A DNA stretch of 64,000 bases from Catonia carolina (taxonomy: Eukaryota; Arthropoda; Insecta; Hemiptera; Achilidae), in NCBI GenBank assembly GCA_035578175.1, contig JAQMRL010000001.1, positions 371,187,720-371,251,719 on the forward strand, written 5' to 3'. This document shows, in pieces, positions 46,501 through 61,500 of this stretch. The translations under genes and the position numbers were made by a program. How positions within the stretch are numbered: the first letter of the stretch is position 1; each line of letters begins with the position of its first letter. The notes under the pieces are model-generated. The model had not been told where the DNA came from and made no database searches. It saw nothing but the letters and a program-made list of their open reading frames with translations.

Positions 46501-49500
46501 TACAACAAAAGGTAAACCTTGATTTCGTATGTCTAATCACTAAATATACCACACTGATTGTTCCTAACAGAATAGCATCATCTTTTCCAGTCTTGAAAAC
46601 ACAACAGAAGTGAGGCACGAGTGTGAAAAGGCGAATATCATACCTCTAAACATATGCAATAAGACATGCGTTGATGCATGTTGAATAATTGAATGTTGAA
46701 AAGCAAGTTGAAAATGAAAGCGCACGAGTGTGGACATAGCTAATAAGACTTAAGCCATTTTCAGACTTTTCATTCCTTCCCCTATAAGTAGTTAGGCAAG
46801 TTAAGTCTGCAATTAGTATTAATTTTAAATCTAAAAACTAGTATTGGCTAATATAAAAACAGCTGGGTGCATATCAAGCACTCTTTTATGTTTCTTTGAA
46901 ATCTATGAGAAAGCAAGTTTAAGGATTGGTTGCAAATTTGTCCAGGATATAAGTTCTTCGAATTATTAAAAATATAAGTTCTTACCATTAATTCAACTTG
47001 ATTCCGTAACATTTGGTATGATCCTCCCTGACTTCTGTCAGTCAGAATAGATAACTGTGTTTTATTGTCTTTTACTGTAATCTTGGTTGGAACTGGATAA
47101 TAATTTCCTGGAATTGGATCTGTTAAATTTACATCCCAAGTCGGACGATAATTTAATTTCCGTTTTATCATTTCTCTGCCATTCGAATCTGTGTAAAATA
47201 CACCACCAGTGTATAACTGTGGAAAGCTGTAACGAGTCACAACTTCTTTTCCAACAACATCTCTGAAAATAAATTTTATTTCATTTGCAACTTTGCATTA
47301 GTTTGTAGTAGTTTTGGCCCAGAACAGAATTTTTCTGTTTCTAGTATAACTTGGTATGAGCACTGAATGGTAACTGATACAAAGTACTTGATATTATTTG
47401 TCTGTAGAAAGAAGAGAGTTGGTGGAGAGGTGCAAAACTGGGTGTATGTTACCATTTCAAAAAACATTTTCTTTTTTGTAATTCATAAAATTTATTGTAT
47501 AGATACTGAAGTCACGAGATTACTTTTTGCATATGGATGGGCTGTGAGGAAGGGTAGTGCAAATTTGCAGTGCTGCTAACCTCAACAGTGAGACACTACT
47601 CGTACATTTCACTACCGTGCAGTTTCTACATATATTTTGTAAGCTGTGGTTTATTCCGAGAAAATGTTTTCTTCATAAACCTTATGAGAATAAATGTGAC
47701 CTGCAATATTGCCTATAGCTAAATTACATGACTAGAAATGCTTGATTTATTGCAGTTACCAGCCCTTATTCCATTGGAACAAAGTTTTTTTACGAATGAA
47801 AAGCCTTCTTTACTATCGCTGTCACCGGCGTATTAACTATCAGTCTCACTGGTATCAACCTAACCGTTTCCTTTTTTTACCAGGTGTCAACAAAACTGTT
47901 GAAGAATAGCTTCTTCACGTCTTTAATTTCCTTCTTTATATCTTGAATTGTGGAAAGAGAAACATCACAGTAGTTATCCACTCGCTCATGGCTTTTAAGA
48001 GCCAGGGAAAGGCATTTTTGTTTAGCTTTAACTTCACAGCATTTTGTTACACTGCATATTAGATTTCATTCAGCACTGTGAATAGTCTGCTCACGTTTTC
48101 GAGAAACTAAAATTTCTGTTTACAGTAACAAACAGTTGTATTCATACAGTTAACCTACAAAAGGTTCCGTGATATATTGTATATGCTCTGAGTATAGTAC
48201 AAGTTGTTGTGTTTGTTGAACTGATATTAAAGCAGTCGCGCTTGGGCACTGATGCTATTCCCCCTTTACCCCTCGTTGCAAACAAGGGCAAACTCGTGAC
48301 TCAAGTAACTAAATGCACTTGTATAATAGAAAAATGGAGGCATATATTTTTTCTCTGGTGAAATTTTCAGGTACATGAAACCATTAGAAATTTGTTTTCT
48401 GAAAATAGAATTTTGTAATCAAGTTTTTCTGAAAATTCCATTTTTTTAGAATTTTTGACATTTTTTTGTTTACACCATTGTGTGTTTGTAAGCATGCCTG
48501 TTAAGCTGGATTTACACATGTAGGGCTGTGCGTGGACCGTACTGCTACCGTGTCGTGACTGTGTTCGACCGTTTCAATTTACACATATGGTACTGTGCCC
48601 CTACCGACCGTCGATGCTGTTGTCGTAGTTATAGACTTAGTTTCATGGATCAAGACGAAGAGGACATAATTGTTGCCTGCTCCTTATATGAGCTAGTACA
48701 AGAAGAAGAACGGAAGGAAATAAGAAAAAGAAAAACCTATTGGGTTCATAATTTATACAGGGCTAGAGAAGAGAAAGAAGAATTTCACACAATATTTAAT
48801 AAATTGAGAGAAGATTCAATCAATTTCGTTATCTATTTTCAAATGAGTGTCCACAAATTTGAATATTTACTGGAACCATTAAGACTTGAGCTTACGAAAC
48901 ACAACACCAAATGGCAGAGGTGCATATCACCAGAAGAGAGATTAGGCTTAACATTGAGGTTTCTTGATTTCTTTAAATTATTACAAAAAAATATTTATTT
49001 TTATTTATAATATAGGGCCAACATTGTTCATGAAAAACATTTTTCATTATTTGGTTAGAATAGTCGAATATATTTGAGAGAATAAAGAATAACGTACATA
49101 TATAATTATGAAATATTTTACTACACTTGTGTGCGTTATTCATTTACTTTATTTTTTATATTGAATAATTTATATTCATTTACTTTTTTCTTTTCTTTTA
49201 TTATTTTCAGGTTTCTAGCATCCGGAAGTAATCAAATATCTTTGAGTTACAGTTATAAAATGTCCCCCAGCACCATTCATAAAATGATCGTGGAACCATG
49301 CAACTATATATTTGGGAAAAGCTGTCACCATTATTTTTACCATCTCCATTGGAAACCAAGTGGAGGAAAACTGCAGAAGAATTTAACTATCACTGGCAAT
49401 TTCCAAACAGCATTGGTGCGATTGATGGGAAGCATGTCGTGATACAAGCACCTCCAAATAGTGGTTCACTTTATTTTAATTATAAAGGCTCATTTTCAAT

Positions 49501-52500
49501 TGTGTTGCTGGGTATAGTAGATGCAAATTACAAATTTGTAGTTGTGGATGTAGGAGGGTACGGGAAATCTAGTGATGGCGGTATTTTGAGAACATCAAAT
49601 CTTGGCCAGAATCTGGTAAAAGGGACACCGCATGTACCTCCATCGAAGCCATTACCAGGAACTTCAGATCCATTGCCCTTTGTCCTGGTGGGAGACGAAG
49701 GTTTCCCTCTTAAGAATATTTAATGCGACGCTACCCAAGATCTTCTTCACAGAATAATGAAAATCAAAAAATATTCAATTATCGTCTATCAAGAGCCCAG
49801 TGTACCTCAGAAAATGCTTTTGGCCAACTGGTACAATGATTCCGAGTATTCTATGGGCGTCTTCAAATGAAACCTGAAAACGCAGAGAAAGTTACGCTCG
49901 CTGCTTGTGTTTTACATAATTACCTTCACGAAGATTATTTTGAATTTTCATGTGACGATTCCGAATCTGACAAGTCAGTGCAATTACTCACTTCCATTCC
50001 AAACGTCGAAGACAGTGGTACCACAGAGGCCATAGAAGTTCATAGAAAATTTAGTATTTTTTTGAGGGACCAGGAAAGGTTCCATAGCAAGTTGATGCGA
50101 TAATAAGAGGTCCTAGTACAAGCAGATAACAACAGATATGGCATGTTGCATATTATCTAACATGAAAACTTTATTTTATTATAATTTCTTTATTGTTTCA
50201 ACTTTTTTCCTTTCCCCTTTCATTTATAAAAAAAACATAATAAAAAAATAAGAACATTAAAAAATAATAAAAGAGGTTAAATAAATTAATCGAATCTGAA
50301 AAACACACGCGCGCACCGATCTAGACCGGCTGAGGGTAGTCCTAGGGCGGTCTTAAGATCACCCTAGGTTGATCTACCCGTAGGGTACTGTGCGCCGACC
50401 GTGTCGGACTGTCATCTGTCATGACCTTGATGAATCCTTTTGCGAGCAGTCGAAGACAGCACGGTACTAGCACAGTCCTACATATGTAAATTAAAAACGA
50501 CTTGTTCTAAGAATTCACATAGACTAGACCATTTTTCATTTAAAACAGTCGCAGTACAGTCCGCGCACAGTCCTACATGTGTAAATTGAGCTTTATATGT
50601 CAAGGAGGCGAACATAATGAATAAAGAATAATTTTATTCACGCGTCTGAACAGGACTGAAGGATTTATTTTACTCTAGATTTACACAGTTCTAAATTTAA
50701 GTTCAATTTAAAAAATAAAATTTTTTTGAATGAAAATGTCCTGTCCTGCAAACGCATGAATAAAATTCTTCTTTGTTCATTATGTTAGCCTTCTTGACAT
50801 ATAGCAGGCACGCTTACAAAATTCCCTTGCATTAGGTTGGGTAGAAAAAAGAAACAAAAATTTTGTGAATAATCTATTTACTTTAAGCCATAGGATTTAA
50901 TATCATCTATTAACATCTATTGTTCTAGATAGTCTATTGAATAATTATTTTATCTTATGTGCAAATGCACCTTTATGTAGTCAAGTTACAGTTGCTAAAT
51001 TACTATAGATTACGAATTCGAATTATATAAAGTAAATGGGCTTGGATTGGGTGAGTGGTCCAAAGCCAGAAGTCAAGAATCAAAGTCGGAATTTGGAAAC
51101 AAAAACAGTGTCATTAGATTCATCTTAAAGAGTAGATACAGAAATCAATAGGTATGTCCACACTAGTGCGCTTTTTTTTCAACTGGCGCTTCAACATGCG
51201 ATACGGCATGCGTTGACGCATGCTAAATTACTTCAGACTATTTGCGATACTATGTTTTCTCAGTTCTCTTTTATGGTTTGGAGTCTTGGATGCTCAATGA
51301 TTTCATGAGTAAAAGACTTGAAGTTTTTGAGATGTGGCTCTACAGAAGGATGCTGAGAGTCTCCTGGGTGGATCACATCTCTAATGAGGAAGTATTGAGA
51401 CGGATGCAGTAATCAAGAGGTCATGAATACAATAAAGAAGCTCAAGTATTTGAGACATATAATGCACAAAGATATGGGTTGATACAATCTATATAGCAAG
51501 GAAGAATAGCTGGACAACGTAGCATGGGGAGAACATGTACTTCCTGGTTGAAAAATCTGAGAATGTGATACTTGAAAATGACAGAACAGCTGTTTTGAGC
51601 AGCAGTGGATAACACTCAGATTGATTGTTATGATGATGGCCAACATCCGGAATGAATAGGAACCTAAAGAAGAAGAAGATAGCTGCCAATCTTTGTAATA
51701 GAAATTATATACTTAAAAAGGAATTCACTTACTCTGTTGGAATTGGTCCAACAAGCCAGTCAAATTCAATGTGATTACTATCTTTATAAATTCGTATTAC
51801 TTGGCTAACCCAGTCATTAAACTTCTTGTGTACTTCATGAACTAGTGTACCTGTAATAATAACAACAACAATAATATTATTATTAAGTAAAAGAAATTTG
51901 AGGTAACATAAAAGTTTAGTCAGAGTCAAAGGGTTTCATTATACAAAAATACGAGTATTAAATTTTTAAAAAATACATAAAATTCTTCAGCTGAAGAAGT
52001 TACAAAATACTCTCCAAAAATGTATAATAATAAAACAATCGATTAGTCAATTTTAAATATTAGTAAAAGATCATTTCTTCTTCTTCTTCTCTTCAAGGTC
52101 TACTGTTTAGTGAACCTGTTCCGGTATCCATCTTTTCCTTGGTCTTCCCACATATCTCGTACCAATTAGTCTATAATTTTGAGCATCTATTGCCATTCTC
52201 CCATTTATGGGAATATGTTCAAGTGACTGCACCAGTTTCTTTGATTCTGCAAGATCTTGTCATGTAGTGGTGGAACAGAGAGAACTCTTCTTATTTCCAT
52301 CAATTTTTATCCTGTCCATTCTAGAGCATCCCAACACACTATGCAAAAGTCTCTTCTCTGCAGCTTGAATCTTGCAATCAATGTTCTTTTCATGTATCCA
52401 AGATTCACTGCCATATAGGAGAGTAGGAACGGCAATGGTATTGTAGAATTTGATCCTTGTCTCTTGTCTTGTTTTGTTTATCACGTTCCTATGAATATTG

Positions 52501-55500
52501 CGGCGTACTCTCTGAAACTGTTATTTTATTTATCACATGTTTATCATAATCGTATGTTATATCATTGCCGAGGTAATTAAAGTGTTTGACTTGCTCTATC
52601 ATTTTCCTTTTAATTCTATTTTAATTCTTATTGTGTGTTTCCATTTGAAAGCCATTGATTTGGTTTTTACAGTTGAAATTCCTCAATTATATTCCTCAGC
52701 AAATCTGCCTAACATGAATACTGCTTTCTGCAAGTCGTCCTCATTCATTCTTAAATCCACCTAATAAAAGAGCATCTAGAAGTTTTAGAATCAGTGCTGA
52801 TACTGACCGGCGTACAATCACTGTCATTTTTATCATATTTATCATCTTTCGGCTTTATGTATCAAAATAAAATGAACTTTGCAATGTCGCTATCATAATA
52901 GAACCAATATAAATTTTTTTAATTCAATTACTTTGTTACTTGCTTCACAAAATGTTGTTATGGCTTATACCAATTTTCATTTTAGGATTTTCTTCAGAAT
53001 CCCGAAAGTGTCATATCAGGCCTAATACCAGTGTTAAAATGATTTAAACCTGTTCAGTAGTACTAAAGGACTAATTATTAACTGCAATATACAGTTATAA
53101 TTAACTGTATTAAAGGACTAATAGAATCTCAAGTTAAAATACAATGTACTACATTTTGTATTTTTTTAAAACCTCATTATATTAATTAATATACAACTTA
53201 TATAATATTTATTATATCAAAATGAATGTTTGCTTGTTTGTCCCTTATGCATCCCTAAACTGTTTAGCCGATTCAAATAAAATTTTATCTATAGATTTCT
53301 CAGTTTCTGGAACAGTTTTTAAGCTTCTGAAAAACTCGATCTGATCAGTAGGAAGAAAGTTAGGGGCTTAAATGTTGTTTTTGTGCTTTCAAAAAAGTCT
53401 AATGTTCAAACCATCAACAAATCACAAGAAAAATCGCAACAATTTTTGTGGATTAAATTTGGAAAATCCATGTTTCTCACATGGACAGCTGTATGTGGCC
53501 ACCTCACACGTCGGAAAACCTTCTGATTTAATTGTAAACGAACCTGACAGAAAACAAAAAATATTATATATCCAAGCACTTCAATAAAAAATTGAGCGCA
53601 GAAATGTTATAACAAATTCTCCTTAAATTTGATTTTGCAGGTGTACCAGCACACACAAGATACAATAACATTGTAATCGCCATACTTATCAAAATGAAGG
53701 GTGGACAGAATAATAAGCTAACAACATTTGTAACCATGGGGAATACAACTAGTACAGTATAATCATGAAAAAGTTTAACAAAATTCTTGAAAATATTGGC
53801 GTAAAAATAAATAGAAAATTTTCGTTGAAGAATACATTTCTGTAGATAATTCAAAGAAAAAGATTAATAAAATACAAGAATTACGTAGCCTACAGTACCT
53901 AATTTTTAAGTCAAACAAAACAGTATGATAAACAAAATTAAATATTTTGTAAGTACAAAAAAAGATTAATAACGAAAACTAACGTGTAAAAATTGGAACA
54001 AAAAACATTCATTTTTTAAATAATATTTTAAAGAAATAGAATATTAAACAACCAATCACCTTTAAAAACTTTTACATCAGCTTTAAAATTTCTAATTAAT
54101 GTTGGATTTAAACTTTGAGGTAGAAATACAAATGCACCAGATGAAGTATTGTAATAAAAAAAATTCTGTGTTATGTCCATGTTGGTATTGTTTCTTGTTA
54201 TATGAATAATATCACCATTTCTGTTAATTGTAAATCCTAATTTATCCTGCAAAAAAGAAAAAATTCTAACTAATAACATTTTAAAAGAATATAAAACACT
54301 AAACTAGCTAAAGTTGTTGATTAAGTCGACAGAAGATGGGAAGATGGTCATTTCCCAACTAAAGATCCAGCTCTGAACTTCTTCTAGAAGGTAAGCTTAC
54401 TAGTAGACAAAACATCTCAAGAGTAATTCTAACTATTCCACTCAAAACCATTACAGAACTTACAATATACAGAGGAATTTGTCAAAAACAAATTTAATTC
54501 AGAACATATTGAGTATGTATTCCCACTTTAGGACTGAACTTGTAATGGAAAAATAATAATAGTGTTAATTCCTCATAATAATATTCTTCTAAGTTTATGA
54601 TTTTCACATACACAAACAGGCACATAGCCAGGGAGGGGCTTCAGTACCCTGAACTGAAAATTCAAGTTTTGGATCTAACTAATATGCTGTGGGTCCCAGA
54701 TTACATATCCGGTCAGCTCTGGCAGTTGAAATCCATAGTTTTTGGCAGATGCAGTTGTGGTTGAACTCATCCAAAATAACCACAATTTTTCTTTAGAGCT
54801 TAGCACTATAAATTATCAAAACTTCCTTACAGGATTTCCAAGGCTTGTAGTTAGTTTTAAATTAATATTCTGTGAAATCTGACTTTCATTTTCATCAAAA
54901 GTACGACCTTTTTTGATGTAATACGAAGTGAAACCTAGTGGTGGTATAGTAAGTGCTTCAAATAAAAGTTCATAAGTAGCAGAACTGGTTCGACCTGGTA
55001 TCTTCAATACTGAGTCAGGAATTGGAACAATCTGACTAGGAACATAAGTACCTGAAACAATACATTTAATTAAAAATGACTAAATGGATTCATCCTTAAA
55101 TACATATCAACTAGCTATTTGGGAGGCATAGTTAGTACATCTGTTTGAAAGTTGTTGGCTAAATAAATATAAAGTCTCCAGGCTAGTTTATTCAGTCAGC
55201 TTCTTCTTCTTGTTGTGCCTGTCCGGTTCGGATGTTGGTGATCATCATGTGACCTTATTAGTAGCAATCCGGAACAATTCCGAGGAACTCTTACCGAAAC
55301 AGGTAGTCAAATTTGCGAGCCAGAAAATTTTTCTTTCCCTCTTCCCCTGCAGTAGATCATATCTTTTTGATTCCTCATTATATGACTGAGGTACTGCAGC
55401 TTACGGCACTTAACAATTTTGACCAATTACAGACCCTAGTTCATTCACAACAAACTTCAACATTAGTATTAGTGACTTTTTGCATCAACAAAATTCTCAA

Positions 55501-58500
55501 CATTGTCCTTTATATTCAGTCAGCTAATAGAAGTTACATACACTGATATGGCAAGCACTGGTAAGCTGACCACCCTACAAACCAGTTTCATTAGTTACAT
55601 ACCAACATACAAAAAATATCTTGGTCTTGATACAATATTTTAAAAAAATATTAAGATAATTTTATATAATTATAATTCACCAAAAACTACAATTCATATG
55701 GTAGGAATTCACTTAGTGGAAACTCTTTTAGGGATTTCCACTAATCATCCCAGGTATTATTATTTATATAAATTTTTTTGACATAAGGGATGCAGCAAGG
55801 CAAATATATCAAAATTGTGCAAGCTAACATACAAATTAATACTTATAAAACTGAGTCATGCAGTTTACAAATTGTGATGCATTAATGTTACAAATTATTA
55901 ATTAATGTTGCAAATGAATACAAAAATTATTCAATGTTATTTTAGACATTTGTTAAACCTTGTAGGATGTATCCACTGTTTAATGAATTTCTTATTTTAT
56001 CATAAATAAAATTAATTATTAAAAACTACCAGAAATGGTCAAAGAATGAGTGAGAATACTCACCAATTAAGAAGTATTTTCATGGCTTTATCACATCCTC
56101 AGCTTATCACAAAACTTATTACAGTTCTGCAATTGTCATATGTATACAGAGGAGGTTTACACCCCTGAAAAAATAAATGTTATAATTGTGTAAATTAATT
56201 GTTGTGACAAGTTAATGAAGTGGTAAAGCCATGACAGTACTTCTCAATGGTAACTGTTCTTACTCATTCTTTGAACAACGTATCTGGTAGTTTTTAATAA
56301 TCTTATTTATAATGAAATAAATAATAAAATAAGATGTACATAGGCATGTCTGTATGTATGTACAAAAATTCTTTCGTGGTACAGAAAAATCAGGAACGAT
56401 AACACAATAGTGCTACAGAAGCATTAATGAGTAACAAACACGAAACTAATATAAAAGGTGTAAGAGAAGAGTTAGAAAAAAACAGAAAGAAGAATAGCAA
56501 GGAGAATAATGGGTCCAATATTTGAAACTGTAATTAAAGATGGAAAATATTGGGCAAGAAACTGCCGAAATAAGGATATGCACATAATATGTAAAAAATC
56601 CAAAACATATTGGACAAAAAATTAAAGGAAGAATGAGATTCTATGGACATCTGGTAAGGATGAACTGAAACTTTTTTTGTTTTACATCCGAATGTTTTGC
56701 AATTACTACTAATGCAGATAATGAAGAGCGTATACTATTATTAAACAAATATTTTAAAAGATGAAAGGTTAAAAAAGTAAGCATAAACAAAATATAATGA
56801 AAAATAGAAATTAATTCAGAAAACCAGTTGAAAAACAAAAGGGTTTTCCAGAGGAAAAAACACACTGAAGTAAAGTAATAAAAGAATGACAAGAGTCAGT
56901 GTTAATAAAAAACATAATGAGAAGAAGGAAAAATTGAGCATGATCATTAAAAAAGTAATAGATACATGCAAGATTATTGTAGACCTAAGTTAACTGAAAA
57001 GAAAGAACAATTAAAAAAAAGTTTACAAAGAAAGAAACCTTGGATCACCTCGTAGTGCACTGGTATTACCAGCAAAACTACTGATTACTGGTTACACAGT
57101 CAGAGATCTAAGGTTTGATTCCTGGCTAGGGATTTAAATTTACCAATGTTAAAATGCTTCATATTCAAAGCAGTAGTTAATCTATATCCCAAAAAAATAT
57201 CCTTAATTTTAGGGCTATTCAACAAAACCTTAAGGACTTAATTGTCCTATTGGACTAATACCCAAATACAGACGTTTTTACAAACCTTATTTCTGATTTG
57301 TTGTGGTCTAAAGTATTCAAGTACAGAGCAATAGCTTTTTATGATTAAATTAGTTTTTTAATAATTAAATTGTATAGTTTCAAAAACTTGCCTTTTCCAT
57401 AAAAAAAATCAAAGTTAAGTTAGTAATGTGATATTAATCTGTTGGTAAAAACCTATCCTTGGTATTTAATAAGCTTCAAAAAATCTTACAAAGTTTAAAT
57501 TATTAATTGAAAATTGAGATTATTTCTAAAATAAGCCTTATCCACTCGCTTATCGATTCTAAAACCAACCTTATCCAAAACTAGCCTAATCCATCACCTT
57601 TGCCGTTGCACACTTGAGTTTCAGCCCCATAAATCACATAATTGATTTCAAACATTCGAGGGTTCTTATTATTAATTTCTAGATCAATCTTTATGTTAAC
57701 AGAATTATGAAGGAGGAATAGTGAATTCAATTCAGATATTAGCAGCGTAGTGAATTTGTCAGCTGTGGTTCCTTATTTTTATAATTCACAGAGATATTAT
57801 CAGGAACTTGTACTGACAGGGTGTTTATGTTCCTTTGTTGTTAATTATTTTTAATAGTAAGTTTCCAAGTGTTTGCATCCATAGGTTAGTTCCTTAAGTG
57901 CCTACATCCACATTTCATATGCATGTTAAATACAAAACTGCTAAGAATATCTTAATTTTTATTAGTTTTCCTTGTTGTTGTTCTTCTTCTTCCAACCAAG
58001 GATCAGGCAGCAGCCTATTCCGAACTCATACTATATCATCTATTTCCATCTTTTCCTAAGTCTACCAACATTCCATTTACCTTCTGGAGCATACCAGTGC
58101 GCCTGCTTAGATATCCTATGATCTGACATCCTTGCCATGAGCTGTCTCCAACTTTGGTGATAATCCTTTATCTTTTTGTTCAAGTTGTAAGTACCCAATT
58201 CTGACCTTATTTCCTCATTCCTTATTCTTTCCAAGCATGTACACCCCTTAGTCCACAGAAATCTCATCTCTGCCATCTGGATTCCGCTCTTGAGTTTTTG
58301 TTGTGGTCCATGCCTAACTTCTGTACAGAATAACTGGCACTGTCATAACTTTATAGAACTTAAGTTTTGTGATCTTTCTCGCTCTATTACCCAAGTTCCG
58401 CTTATAGTCCCACATATCCTCAGGAATTGGCTCAATTTCTGCTCTATATTCAAATCAGAATCAAATCTCATATCACACCCTAAATAACAAAAGTGAAATA

Positions 58501-61500
58501 CTCTCTCCATACTGGTATTATCCACAACTATTTTTGAACGAATGGGATATTTACCCTTAAAAGCCATTATTGTGGTATTATCAATGGAAATTTTTAAGCC
58601 AAAATTTTTACACAGTTTGTGTAACAATGGACCATTCGTTGAAGGGCATCTTCCATCTCCTGTACAATCCACATGTCATCGGACAATAAAAATTCATTCA
58701 AATAACTCCTTGTCATGATACGAAATTAGTATTAAAAATATATAAAATAACTATTTAAAGAAAAAAGAACCTCCAACAATTTTTTGTGTTTCTTCAAAAG
58801 TTTGGTAATATGGACAAGGACAGTTTCGGAACTATACGAGTGGTATTATTACAAATGTTTTTCACTTAGCTTTCATTTTGTTACAAACAAGTGTTTTAAT
58901 TTAAACAACACCCAATATAATTTCTTGTTGAATTCTTCACTTGAATACACTTGAAATTGAATAGCGATACTCCACAGTATTTGTACAATATGTAAAGCTA
59001 TTGTTATAAATAAATGAACAAATTTATGTTTGAAGACTATTTATATTTTCATTAAGACCTACCTGTGGGAGACCTAATTGTATAATACAAATTCTTCTCA
59101 TTTACTGGAACTCTCACAAATTCTGAAACTGGTACACTCAATGGATTATAAAGTGTTAATGCAAATGTCTCTGAAGTTTCACTAATAAAACATGCACTTA
59201 TATTCAGTAATGGACATACATACATATTAATTGGTGTTTGGTATGGTAATGGGACTCCCTCAGGATTTATTAATTTCCTGGAAAGCAAAAAACAAATTTT
59301 TAAACTGAAAAATTACAGCTAAAATTATGGTGATGGGTTTTTTGGTGGATAGAATACAAACTCATCACTTTTTTTTAATTTTCGTCCGACTGTTTTGCAA
59401 TTACTGCTAATGCAGATGAGAAAGGTGATAGATAAAAACGAGAGATGAAAGAATGCCAAACCTGACTGGGAATTGAACCTGGGACTCCGGCTTAGAAGCT
59501 ATGGATGGTTGAGCCAATTATCATGATAACAGGTTAATAAACACACCCTGTTATTTTATAACACCGTGATTCAAAGCTATTTAATAAACTGATGTACGAA
59601 TAATGATGCTTGTCTGACTTTTATTAACAGTGTAAGACTGTTAAATGTTAAAACTAAGTGAAGTTATCGGAACAACCTTTTTTCCAATAACACTACTTTT
59701 AACCAGGGCTGTTGAATAAGGGATTAAGGTCATTAATAAGGGAAGTGGAATAAGGATTTCTCTTATTCAACGGCCCTGACTTTTAACTATGTAATCAAAT
59801 ACAATCAAAATACAATTATGGTAAACCAAACACAATTTTTTGCAAACATGGGGTGGTCAAATGCACTGAATTTACCCCTTTTTTCATAACTAACTTTTTT
59901 AACGTACGATTTTATACTTGGGTTATAGTTACAACCTCTATCCATCTATTGCCTATTATTTCAATTTCATTAAACATAAATTATTATCTTTTAGCATTGA
60001 ATTTAAAACTCTATTTTAAAAAACAATTTTCTATCTCATATAATTAGACACTATACTAAGAACGAAAGATTTAGGCGGATCGAGTTCTCGCTTGTGTATC
60101 CCTTCCACAATCTCCTACCTACTCATAGTACTTTCCTTACACTCTTTGCAGTGTTACAAGAAGTACACTGTTTTTACGTGTTAGATTAAATTAAAGTACT
60201 TTCTTCAACGTACTTTTGCAATTACTGTATTTGTTATTTAGTTTATTTATTTACTGCAGTTGGAAAATATATTATTAATATAAATAAAGTATAAATAGAA
60301 TTGTAATGTATTTACATAAGCTATAAATTGTAATGTAATTTACATCTTGTTTTAATTTTCGTACAAAATATAAACTTTACAGATAATAAAATATCCTTGC
60401 AGTAGTTCTGTACAATCAAATACAAGCTAATTAAACATTAATTTAAACAGGAAAATAGAACAGTTTGAAATTTTTCTTTTTTAATTTGAATTTTTTTTAA
60501 CGCATACGTCGGAAATATAATAAACTTATCACTTGATGTGTATTAGATATTGTAGGCGGAGTAAATTTTTTGAGCGTAAAGGATGTAGTAAACTTTAAAT
60601 AAAGTATCAAGTCAATTGGAGCAGTAACAGAGGAGAAATTGCTCGACTGGTGGGAGTGGCGAGGTGAGGAAGTGGTGAAGTACACAGCAAACTTCCACCC
60701 GCCTAAATTTATCGTGCTTACTATAGCAATAGTGCCCACACTACACACAATCGTATTGCTAGAATAAAAGGGGTGGTTACACCATTTCAGTTATTTAATT
60801 AAATTTATATACATGGTAATAAAAAGGCTAATAAAACAACTTGCAAGCTCTTGTATGTACACCAAGCCGAGAAGTCAACAGCCATGTATCCATATAGGAG
60901 ATGGCAGGATCAAAGCAAGTCAATATTCAAAACAAACCGACCAGCGACTCATGATGTCACCGCTGGATGGTTTTTTTGACTTTTATTTTCTGTACCAATA
61001 ATGAAGCCAATACTTTGTACAGCCTACAAATAACAGGGCAAGATTATTAAGTGAATATTTCAGTTCACTTCTTATCTGCAAGTACCATGTTATTACTACT
61101 TGTGTTGTAGACTGGACAATAACAGTGTTATTTAAATAACAGTTTATCAAAAAAGAACTTCATTTCCTGTCATTAAACCAGAAGACCTCGATGTAAGAAG
61201 GGGACAGCTCCAATTTTTTTAGATTTAGAGGTTTCCATAAACTAAAATATGAAGAAAATATTATCTTTCTTTTAGTTCAAGAATGGAACAGCACCATGCA
61301 ATAGTCCATAAGATATTAAAGTGAAGGACTAAAATAGAGGATATCCTGTAAAGTTTTCATTCTGGATTAATTTAAAAAAATCTGAGAATACGCTGTTTTT
61401 GAGGATCCAGTTTGATTAAGTTCACAGTAATGTTCTTTTTTGATTAAATTCTGTGTAAAACTGAGAGAAATAAAACCTGGGTTGGTTGGCAAAAAACTAG

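Noticed and set aside
46412..46618. A THAP-domain (P-element-like) transposase start
   Set aside because: Only an MPHFCC-type beginning is suggestive; the expected downstream Cys/His and AVPTIF-type motifs are not seen.
53564..53854. A membrane protein on the minus strand
   Set aside because: Hydrophobic residues come from AT-rich sequence; the frame overlaps the Helitron remnant in antisense and has no supporting motif.
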